DNA of 64,000 bases. It comes from Blastomussa wellsi (lineage: Eukaryota; Cnidaria; Anthozoa; Scleractinia; Plerogyridae). Positions 26,020 through 37,300 of this stretch are shown here, one piece after another (position 1 is the first letter of the stretch; each line of letters opens with the position of its first letter). The DNA is taken from assembly GCA_947652115.1 (NCBI GenBank), contig OX393561.1:39816331-39880330 (forward strand), in the 5' to 3' direction. The position numbers and the translations under genes were made by a program. The notes under the pieces are model-generated. The model worked only from the letters and a program-made list of their open reading frames with translations, made no database searches and was not told the DNA's origin.

Positions 26020-26418
26020 TTTAAAGGGGAGATCATCAAATTCGTTTTCATGATGAATATGGATCGGGATTGAATTAATCTGCGAAGGGACTGAACTTTG
26101 CATTAATTCATTTGGTTTTCGAGAATTTCCGAATGGAATAAAGGTTAGTTGTTAAAATTCTGTTTCTACATTTTGGTTTTGCGTTACTTTACGCAATTTG
26201 AAGTTTGTGATTCTGTAGGTTTCGAGTCGTTTTGAGAATTTGAATTCAGGTTCGCTCGCACTTTTCGTGGAAGTAAAGCCAATGATACATGGTTCAACAT
26301 TTGTTGAACAACAAATGTTGCGACAAATGTTGAACCGTGTATCATTCGATTCATTGGCTTAAGTCTTCGCTTAATCAGTTTGGCTTTGTTTTGTTATGGT
26401 AAAAAAATAGACGTGAGC
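26020..26418 (+). repeat. Local direct duplication, copy 1
   Basis: Matches 26500-27155 in order: AAAGGGGAGATCATCAAATT, GGATCGGGATTGAATTAATC, GAATTTCCGAATGGAATAAA, GTTTGGCTTTGTTTTGTTAT. Within this copy an inverted repeat (26281-26358, CCAATGATACATGGTTCAAC and its complement) is inserted. Confidence 0.75.
26281..26358. repeat. Short perfect inverted repeat (78 bp)
   Basis: AGCCAATGATAC(A)TGGTTCAACATTTG faces its complement CAAATGTTGAACC...GATTCATTGGCT. Likely a tiny foldback element inserted only in duplication copy 1. Confidence 0.75.
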
Positions 26419-26499
26419 TTGTTGTGGTACGGTTCTGTAATCGACCACTTATTTCTTCATCACATTGTCAAATCTGTGTGTTGACTCACTCGGCCGCGT

Positions 26500-26675
26500 T
26501 AAAGGGGAAATCATCAAATTCGTTTTCAAGATGAATATGGATCGGGATTGAATTAATCTGTGAAGGGAAAACTTCAACGTTTGACGTGAAACTTGTCGAA
26601 GAGATCGTTTATTTTTGTCATGTTCTGTCGAGGAACAGCGAGTGGACAGAACTTTGTATTAATTCAAATGAATAG

Positions 26676-26720
<45 letters not shown>

Positions 26721-27155
26721 GTATAACAATATAATTTGGTTTTATCAACTGGGTTGATAATGTCAATTGGCCACCGTAAAGAGATTCAAGAGCTGACGTT
26801 TCGAGCGTTAGCCCTTCGTCGATTCGCTCCGACGAAGGGCTAACGCTCGAAACGTCAGCTCTTGAATCTCTTTACGGTGGCCAATTGACATTATCAACCC
26901 AGTTGATAAAACCAAATTATATTTGTATTAATTCGTCTGGTTGTCGAGAATTTCCGAATGGAATAAAGGTTAGTTGTTAAAATTCTGTTTCTACAGTTTG
27001 GCTTTGACGCAAAGTAACGGTGACTTTATGTAATTTGAAGTTTGTGGTTCTGTAAGTTTCGAATCGGTTCGCTTGCACTTTTACTTGAATCGTGAAAGCA
27101 AGTCTTTGTGTAATCATTTTGGCTTTGTTTTGTTATAGTAAAAACAGAAGTGATT
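26500..27155 (+). repeat. Local direct duplication, copy 2
   Basis: Second copy of the 26020-26418 unit, lengthened by the palindrome at 26729-26922 and by about 100 bp of unmatched sequence after 26555. Confidence 0.7.
26729..26922. repeat. Near-perfect 194-bp palindrome (foldback element)
   Basis: Starts AATATAATTTGGTTTTATCA and ends in its reverse complement. The arms meet at the CCTTCGTCGATTCGCTCCGACGAAGG centre. Half-copies at 54576-54680 and 24080-24139 end at the same TTGATAAAACCAAATTATAT sequence. Confidence 0.9.
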
Positions 27156-28340
27156 ACAGGACGTTAATTTCTTCTCGGAAATTGTACCGTAAGGAACCTG
27201 ATACCAAGTTTATGGACAAATGGACAGAAATTTCCGGAAATTCCGGTAAACCCGCGAAAAAGGTAATACCCAGGTATTACCTTTATCCCGAAAAAATGCC
27301 ACCGGAATGAACCGTACCATTTGACTTCACCCCCGAATAACCGATTTTTTCGTGCAAATTGTAAGCGCCTGTAAGTATAAAAAAAATTGCCAGAAGTCAT
27401 TTGGGTACCAGCGCAATGTCTTCAACAGCTTCAGCATATATAGTTCATTTTGCAGGCATATGCTGAATGATATCGAAAATTTCGCTACTGAATTACGAAA
27501 TTATTAATTGTCGTCTCCATAAAAGAATATTTTAGTTTTTGCATAATTGATCAAGCTCAAATTAATGACAAATAGAAATCACAACTACAGGTTGTAAAAT
27601 TACGTCTATTGACATCATTTAATAACTATAAAGACGTTTTGTTTTCTGGTTGTCTTTAATAAAAATGCATGGATTATCAAAATAATACCATTTATGGCTA
27701 TCGATTTCATGCTACGATTAGCATATCAATAAATTTTCATATGTTGCTTGTTAAATAAAAATTAATTTAAGTGTTAAACCGAAGGATTCTAGAAAAGACC
27801 ATGTAAGCCATCAAATCCCTGTCAATAACAATCGAAGGTTTTGGATAATGCTAAGGAAATGTAATTGAGTATAATGTTAAAAAAATGAGGATAATCTCCT
27901 GTTCAACAGCATTAAGAGCAAGTGCAGCTTGGTTTTATATCCGACGTGACTTATTTGAGATATCTCTCGTTTGTTTGCTCACATACACAAGAAAACCACA
28001 ATTTCGCTAATTTGAAGAAACCAGTTGAGGGTAAGTGAGCGAGCCTTAAATCCAAAAGTGGTTTGAAATTTACCGACCACCTGCGATAAATAAAACCACT
28101 AAACCAGACAAACAACTTGTCCGTGAGTGAGTGAGTGCGTGTTAAAATTTGCATATCACAATTATTGTACCTAAATTATTTTATATTATGCGCCGGGTAC
28201 CCGCCGATTATAATCAGTCATGGCGGCGGGCCGGAGGACATTAAAGTTGCTAACTCGGCATTTGAATAGCCGAGCAGTTTTCATGATGGATTATCTTGGC
28301 TTTTCCTTTCTTTTGCAGAGCGCTGACGCTATACAGTAAG
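27156..28340. other. Non-coding DNA before the candidate first SLC6 exon
   Basis: AT-rich. An imperfect foldback (GGTAATACCCAGGTATTACC) sits near 27260-27282. A GC-richer stretch begins at about 28190, just before the candidate exon, and may be its promoter or 5' leader; an upstream pyrimidine-rich acceptor-like CTTTCTTTTGCAG ends at 28318. Confidence 0.35.
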
Positions 28341-28372
28341 ATGCCAAACACATCGGGCATCCGTAAGGCACA
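28341..28372 (+). CDS. SLC6 candidate first coding exon
   Basis: ATG at 28341 opens 11 residues ([10 protein letters not shown] plus a split Q) up to a strong GTAAGT donor. The phase (2) fits the acceptor at 31538-31539 exactly. The one-in-three chance of phase match, the short length and the 3.2-kb intron keep this tentative. Confidence 0.4.
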
Positions 28373-31300
28373 GTAAGTAATAACATTACCCGTTTTTTTT
28401 TTTTGGTTTCTCTAGTAAGTATGTTATTAAAATATCGCGTGTTTTACAATCATGTGCGTGGTGGCAAAAATGAATGGTACCGGTACTGTCGAACTTTAAA
28501 TAACGGGTGTGTAAACTTTTACACCATGTATTTGTTTTATCTTACGCATTGGAGTAGTTAAGAATTATTGCCTTGTTAAAAATATTCGAAGTGATGGGGG
28601 AGTAAGTAGTGATAAATGCAGATACGTCGCCGATAGATACAAAACATGTTCTGCTTTGAAAAAGAAAAAAACAAACTCCCATAAAATTATTTGACGAAAT
28701 TTTTAACTGGAGTTTTAGGCGAATGAAAATGCGACATGGATTCCCTCAGCTTTCAGGATATATCAATTTCGTTCAAATATCTAGAGCTAAAATATCCACC
28801 CAGTATTTTAAAGTGTTTGTGCTTGACCGCTCATTACCTACAGTCAGTTAATACGGTAAGAATTTGTACAGTTCTTCAGAATGTCTACACCTTTTAAGGA
28901 TTCTGAAAAACTAATATCAAACGGAATCAAAGTTTATTCATTGACACAGCACTTCACCTTATTTACACATCGGACTGCTGATGGCGCACGCAAATTTGAC
29001 TGAGATTTGATAAACAACACATTGAAAAATTTATAAAATTACATATCTCGGGCACTTCTGTAAAACAGTTTCATAAATGTTCGATAATTCTCGCCTCTTA
29101 ACTGACGCTTTGAAGTTGAAGAATTCAGTCGCGCGCAAACACCAAAAGAGAATTGCATTGTGTGGAATTATGAAAGATGTTCCAACTCAACGCAGTTATA
29201 ATCTGGCTAATACCGGGTGTGATGCTGAAAGCGCGTACGTTTGTTTTCAAGCTCTTGTTTATTTAAAAAAAAATACATCGTACGTTGTTTGAGATATGCA
29301 TGTAAAATGTTTGTAGAATTTTTTTTAAAAAAAAATCATTGCTTGAATTACTAAATCCTACCTAAGCTTGTTTTTAATTATCATAAAGATGATTTTGGTA
29401 ACCGGGCAACAAAAAATACAGTTTTTCTCAATAGGTAAACACTTTGCTTCAAAGGGACGCCGAGAAATACTAAGTAATTTTAGGAAAACAACCTTTTACA
29501 TGGATCTAAGCCACATTCAGGACCACTGGAGAGGAACCCCATGTGTCAAGACTGGAGTGGTTAAGGCAGCCCCCGGCCCAGTCAAGTTTCATTAATTCTC
29601 CATTCTCCAATTGCACTCAAAGTTTATCTGACAATGTCAGCAAAAGAAGCATTTGGTTGACTTGGTTTCCGATAGTTAGACTGACGAAAAGTGCAAATGC
29701 TTTCGATGGCTTTAGTTTTTATAGAAAAAAAAAACTCTACCAATGCCAAATGGCAACGGTAATTTAAACTACATGTTCAAATTGGCGGGTTTAACCCCTA
29801 CCGAGAACAAAATTGGAACTTACGCTTATCTTGCTTTGATTAAAAATTATAATTTAAAAGTCGCCGACCAAAAAAAATTATTTTGAATTTTTTTGTAACA
29901 GTATCTATTTTAGTGCAGTATTTTGTTTAGTTTAGTGCAGTGCCATAGACAAACCACGGAAAATAGCCTTATCCCTGGCAAAACTCTTGGACATTTGTTG
30001 CTTTCTCAATTCAAACAGGGGAGACATTTAGAAATTTCTCTTTCCCCCTTTAAAGTATTGTATAGAGTAAAAAATAGGTCATGCATCGCGTTACTTCCTA
30101 TTTCTAACATTGTTTTTTTTTTGGTAGAAGTGAGTTCGCTATTTTTCAACATTCGTAACGAATTGTCAAGTTATTGTTGAAATTGAAAAAGTGTCTTAAA
30201 ATTATGATTCGGGTTGTAGCCTGTAGATATTGCTAAATTGTTTGTTTAAGGACGAATTATAACGCTGCATGTTTTCCGTCTTACAATTTTTCTGTTGACT
30301 CCCATCTTTGATGATAAAATGCACTCCAATTCAAGTAATATTGTAGCTGCCGTCCTACAATTTTTCTGTTGACTCCCATCTTTGATGATAAAATGCACTC
30401 CAATTTAATTGTAGCTGCCGCTAGTTGCATGTTTAATCTTGGTTTCCCACGCGTACATTTAACGATTATCCTGCGAAATCGCGCGGAATATCGCCTGATA
30501 CTTAGCCGACGAGGCCGTAGGCCGAGTTGGCTTAAATCAAGCGATATTCCGCATTTGCAATTCCGCAAAACTTGTTTAATTAAACCAGTTTAGACAAAAC
30601 GAAAATAAGCAACAGCTGACTGAAAGACTGAATTTTACATAGGATTCAAGCAAGTTATAATGTGTTCTTTCATTGTGCCAAATTTAAAGTCAACAATCAT
30701 CAGTTAGTAACTTTTATGAACAAAACAATTTTAAACCCTGTTTAACTAAACGGCTTTTAAATGTGTTTAAGCCTTGGTGTGAATCGGGTACTAAGAAGCC
30801 TTGACCAGATGTACGGTAACAAACTTTACTGAATAGGCCATTTTACAGTTCTGTGCTTAGTTACCAAGCCTTTGAGTGGAATTGAGGCTGGAGGTGACCT
30901 TGCACAGATACAAACCCTCTTGCTTTTGATATGTAAATCGTTTTGTTGTTATGCTAAATAGTTCCTGGTCTCTATCATGACAAGGTCACCCTGAGCCTCG
31001 CTTTCATACAGAGGCCTGGTTACATTTCACAGAACTGTAAAATGGACTATTGCTAGCCTTATTTATGGTGATACTCTATTTTCACTTTCTGGGCACTGAA
31101 AATTATGTTGGTCGGATTCGGACCATCCCGTAAACGCCGTGTTATTAATATTCACTCGTTTTTGTTGTATATCTGAAAGCATTTTCGATTAAATGTTTGA
31201 AATCGAACTTCATGCTTTTTAGTAGAGTTTACCTGTTTGCTTTAATGAAAGATGCCTTTTTTCATCCATTTTTTTTTTGTCGACGAAACTTGGCTTCCGC

Positions 31301-34300
31301 GAAAAATTTTGTGCTGAGCGACATTTCCATAGCATTCATTCAGAGCATTCATTTCCATAAAAGGTCAAACGCAGGTATAATGGCTGGTAACCGAGGTCCT
31401 GTGAACCAGTGAGAGAGCTAGAATTGTATTATCCGAGGTTGAGAATTTATTGAAATGTATTAAATGAAGTACTTTTGTCACATGTAGTCTTCTCATTATT
31501 GTCATATCGCGCTTGTAATATAATGTCCATTTTACTCAGGTCACTGGACTCTATCCCGCGTTTTATGGGCTCCGGACTTAGCACCATGGCAAATAAAGAC
31601 TCCCCAATTATGGACCACCTTATTCCAAGCCCAAGCCCTCAAATGGAAAGAGCTCCTTCCTCTACTGGGGGACTAAGTTCGATAACCCACTCAAAAGAAG
31701 TCTTGACTTCGTCACTACGCAAACTGACCAATCAGTTATCAGAAATAAAGAGAAGCTTTCGTCACGATAACCACCAATGCAGTCATCGTCATGGAAGAAT
31801 GCCTGAGGATAGGGACAGATGGAGAAATAGAACCGAGTTCATTTTGATGTTGATTGGTTACACGGTCGGCCTTGGCAATGTGTGGAGATTCCCTTCGTTG
31901 TGTCATAAGAATGGCGGAGGTAAGATCAGAAAAATAGAAGTCAATGCAAATAATTAGATGGAGGTTAAAACTTAAGACGTGGTACGGATGGCCTGCACTA
32001 GAGAATGGCCGAGTTTGCCCGTCTAGACAGATTATTCGTCAGACAGGTAACCCGTCTAAGTATAAATCCGAAGGCCAATTTTGTGTTTCGGTGTTTGGTC
32101 GAGTGGAAGCCTGGCGGGAGATCACTATTATAGTAAAGCGTCTTGTCGAAGAACAAAATGACTCCATTTCATGAATATATACTGTAGAGATATTTATAAT
32201 TACATATAAAGGAACATCGTAAGTATATTGAAAACAATTATTTTTTTATTCCCCAGCTTCCTTTCTAATCCCTTACGGGATCATGCTGGCACTAGAGGGT
32301 ATACCATTGTATTACATGGAACTCTGCATTGGTCAGCGGATGCGGAAAGGTTCAATAGGGGTATGGAACGAAATTTCGCCTTACCTTGGAGGGTTAGGAC
32401 TGGCGTCTGTAGTAGTCTGTTTCTTAGTGTCACTCTACTATAACGTCATCATTGCGTGGTGCGTTTTCTACTTTTTCAAGTCTTTTCAAAATCCATTACC
32501 CTGGTCTTCTTGCCCACTCGAACCAGTGACTCTCGGTAACGTCACGACAATGGAACCTGTGCATGAGTGTAAAGTGACGTCAGCTACGACTTATTTCTGG
32601 TATCGAACAACGCTAGGAATGTCGTCAAGTATTGATGATGGGGGCGGCATGAACTGGAAACTATGCGCATGCTTAGTCGGTGTATGGCTCCTGGTGTGGC
32701 TGTGCATGATGAAGGGAATAAAGATCACAGGAAAGGTAATCATCAACTAAAGAAATCAGTGGTACGAATTTCTCCCTATCATGTCATCTTTTTAGAACGT
32801 TAACGATTTTGCCGATTTGCAATAGGTGTTACTGAAGTTGAACCTCTTTTGTAAAGTCAGCATGCGAACGAGGCGAAAGGGTCAAACATCGGACAACACA
32901 ATGCACAATGATCCGTTAGCCTCGTTTGTATATCAAACCACTGAGAACTGATGGCTTTTGGTCTTACTTCAGATTGGTTGAGAATGTGGCGCAAAACGTA
33001 AAACGTAAAACCAATCCCCAAGCGAAGTATTGCAAACCAAAATAAAACGCAAATTGTTCTGGACACCTAAGTGAAAACCGCTCTACGGATTATTTTCTCA
33101 TTGGTTTTTTTAATCGTGCAATTCAATTTCTTACTTAAGAGGGTGCATGTGTAAACACAATTGTTAACCTCCCGTATGCATGCGCAACAATCAAAATTTA
33201 ACGTTTTCCCAAACAACGGAGATTTAATTTAGAATGAATCTGTAAGACGGCTCAGTTGCTATATATTCGCATTTCTCCTCAATTCTACCTTGCATACTAT
33301 ATTTTACAGATCGTATACATTACCGCTACCTTACCTTTGATCTTGCTGATAATATTCTTCTTTCGCGGGGTTCATCTCAAGGGATATCAAGAAGGCTTGG
33401 CCTTGCTTTTTATACCTGAGGTAAGCTATTATGCAGAAAATGTACAATAAAAAACAATGAAAAGTCAGTCATCATGCCAGTAGAAAGGTAGGATAAGTCT
33501 GCATACGAGCGTAGTGGCCCATCAGGCCGGAGCTTATCCCGGTTTTCTTAGCATGAAGCGACATGGAGAATTTCCACTCCCCCCTGGATGGGATGCTAGT
33601 TCATCGCAGGGTTACCCCCCAGTACCCATTTATACACCTGGGTGGAGAGAGGTACTGTGAGAGTAAAATGTCTTGCCCAAGAACACAACGCAGTACCCCC
33701 GGCCAGTCCCGGTCCAGTGCGCTAACCTAACTAGGCTACCTACACTTGCCCCAGGTCGCTCGTTTCTTCTCTGTATCGAAAGACATGGTAGGGTTATTTA
33801 AAGAAGGTCGTTTTGAAATCGCGCTCGAATAAAAAAAATCGCTTGGAAATCAAGCGCGAGAAACATCGCGGAACCCGCGAATGGCTCAGTCGGAACGAGC
33901 TTGTTCCGCGCCACCATTTCGATTTTCAAGCTTGCGCGCGCCCTCCATATCTAGTGGTTTCCCTCGCCATTTTGATTCGGACTCCCGCGCGCCCTACCTG
34001 CTGCACCCTCCACGTAGCGAATCAAATGAGCTACTTGGAGCAAGTCTTTTGGCTACCGTGCCTCCCACTATAGCACATCCCGCCAGTATAGCGGTTTATA
34101 ATCGCGCAATAGATCAGTGAATCGATTTGGCATGAAATTCGTGTCGGGTAATCAGTGTAATTGCAGTCATTAATTATAAGCCAAAGGCGATCGGTCAGTT
34201 AGTCAGACAAGCAACATAACATTAAATCAAGCAAGTAAACGGTTGGCTAGTTCAGCTCGGTCAGACACTGTAGAAAGAAAGTCAGATGGACAGAGACAGA

Positions 34301-37300
34301 CAGACAAGCAATAAACAGACAGAGTTATCTCAGTCATTCAGCCAGTCATTGCGTCAGTAACTTAGGCAGTCAGTCAGACGCAAAACTGGCAAAGAAACCC
34401 CACTCAGTCAATCAGACTTGACGAGCCAATCAATTAACTTTTTAATCTTTCAATCTGTCAATCATTTCTTTTCATTAGTTTGAACGGCTCAAGGATCCGC
34501 TAGTGTGGCTGGATGCCGCTGTGCAGATCTTTTACTCGCTCGGCGTCGCATATGGATCACTGATCGCCTTCTCCAGTTACAACCCGATCAAGAACGATTC
34601 AACGAAGGACGCCATCACAGTCTGTCTTATCAACTGTGCAACTTCAATATACGCCAGTGTTGTAGTGTTCGCTTTCATAGGCTTTCAGGTATTCATTCAA
34701 CTTCTTCCAGCCCGCAATAGCGTAATCTCCTACGCAGACGTTATTAGGGAAATCCCCTAATAACGCCTGCGTAGGAGGCTAGCAATAGCGAAGCGTGCAA
34801 GTGACGTCATGACTGGGACAAACAAAGTTTACGGAAGTGCAGACGATTTTGAAGATTTGTCCAAGCACGAGAGCTGGTGATTCTAAAACACTTTTGAAAT
34901 GAAAAAATTCGCCTGCATTCTCTCAGAAGGCGCTAATATTTTCCGATTCTTGCTGCGGTCCAATAATTGGCATTTTATTTTGACTTCGCGCTCTTCGCTA
35001 TTATCCTTAATTGACGCTCTCAACGCCTGAAATTGGCTGAAAAATCAAAATGTTCAAAAATCATCGGAAACTTCACTTTAAAAATTAAATTTGTTCCCAA
35101 TTTGTTCCCGGATTTTTCCCAATTTTCTTGACATGAAGCGACTGGCATAATTTTTAGTACTCCTGGATGATATGCTTGTCGACATATTTACCAAACAAAA
35201 AGCTGGTTCCAATTTAATTTATACTTCTAGGTTTAAGCGCGTAATCATTGACACCTTATTTATCCTATATATAGGCGGAAGATAAAATGGAGCTATGTTT
35301 AGAGGAACAAAGTATGCAGGCGTTACGCTTGTTGAATAATACAGGATTCAGCAACAAACCAGTGCCGACTCTGGATGGTTTGGACGAGAAACTTTACAAC
35401 GAACGGCTTCACAACGCTTCCATACTATACAATGAGACGCTTATTACCTGCAACAAGACAGCGTTTTTAACGGTAAGAATACAAGACAAGCCTTTTATTT
35501 GACCAGTTATAAGATGTCGTAAAAAGAAACGTTAACTGATGAATTTTTACGAAATTGTGTCCTCAAACTATGGCATTGCTAGTCAACGGTCGATGGTGCG
35601 GTTAACTGTTTTCGTGCGCCGAAAAGGTCTATGTGTGATCAGAAGGGGAGACGCGATTTTTACTGAAGATCTTCAGGTCACGGAGCAAGATCAGCAATCC
35701 CAAACAACCGACTGCATGTAACAAATTTAGTTAACGTCATGTCGCCAACCTTAGATATGAGCTTTGTCAATTCTTGTTCACGTTATGTTGGCATACTAGA
35801 AAGACACTTTTCCTCTCCAAATTTGCTGCCTTTTTCATAGATTCCATCAGGCCAAGGATTGGCCTTCATAATTTTCACAGATGTCTTTAACAAGATGCCT
35901 TTCGCACCAGTCTGGGCTGTCATGTTCTTCCTAATGCTCATCACCATTGGCATTGACACCGAGTTTGGAATGCTTGAAGGCGTCGTCACTCCGGTTATCG
36001 ATTTAAAACTTTTCCCGAAACTCAAGAAGGAATATCTTTCAGGTGTGGCAACAGATACTTAACTAAGTTATTTCACTAATTCTGAACATTCAAGTTAATA
36101 GCGAGCTTCATTTTATAATTAATCGCTCGCACATTTCCTTCTCCTGTAAAATTGGAGACGCAGGCTATTAATTGAGATCATTTTTCAGTTGTGTTTGTCA
36201 TGTGGGTGAATTCCTCAGATTCAACGATAAAGTACATGATAATAAACAGAACAAAGAAACCTGCCCTTTCTCATCAAATATATCAAATACGTGCATGTTC
36301 AGTAAGAATTTTCACCTGAATTCTCGTGTGACCCGATTTGGTTAAGATAAATTGACTTAATATCCAAATTACTTCGCTCAGTGGATAGGCCACTTCAGAA
36401 AATACCATAATACTCTTTGTTTGTACCCAAAATTTTGCATAAGCATTGTTTTTGTTTTCTCTTGGGACCATTGTATGCAAAATTTTGGGGAAAACAAAGA
36501 GTATTATGGTATTTTCCGAAGTGGCCTATTACAACCAATGGCTGCCTTGTTTCTATCAAATACAATGTATTCTCTACTTGCACAATACCATAATACACCG
36601 CTTCTACCCCAAAAAAAATTTGCATAGGCATTGTTTTAGATTTCCCTTGGGACATCTTCATGTCCCAGGAGAAATTGCACACAATGATTATGCAAAATTT
36701 TGGGGGGTAAAAGAGGTATTATGGGATTTGTGCAAGTAGCGAATATAACATCTTTGACAGTTACCTATGAAAACTAGAAACAGTTGCAGCGAATATTTCA
36801 ATCTACGATTTCGTGTCACCTGAAATCATCGGAGAATTTCGGAGATCTTCTGAAGGCTTCGTGCCACCTTCGTGCCACCTTCAATTCGGATAGAAAAGTA
36901 ACTGGTACTCTTAGAAGTACAACTTGGGGGTAATTGTGCTACTTTCGTCCAATCAGAATCCAGTCATTTTGTTGAGGTTACTATTAATCTTCGCTACTCC
37001 GCAGGTATAATCTGCTTGGTGTCTTGTCTCATGGGTCTGCCCTTAGTCCAGCATTCAGGAGAGTACTGGCTGCAGCTTGTTGCAAGTTACTGTGCTGGTA
37101 TTCCATTGCTAATTATCGCCTTAGTGGAATATATCGCTATTTGTTTCATCTATGGTATTGACAGGTAAGGTGATAACGCAATATCACTCAATGATAATAC
37201 TCATATTATAGTGATTTATAACAGTAATAGGACTGAGTGGAGTCCAATTTGGTCTGTAATCATACGAGTGACTAACAAAATCGGACGACCGCGAGGCGGG

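Noticed and set aside
28219..28337. 39-codon frame starting MAAGRRTLKLLTRHLN before the SLC6 candidate exon
   Set aside because: Looks like a possible targeting peptide, and a GTAAGA donor lies within its last codons, but no partner exon or family could be found.
31475..31539. Upstream extension of the SLC6 exon to 31475
   Set aside because: Opens at TTG and lies before a usable splice acceptor at 31538-31539.
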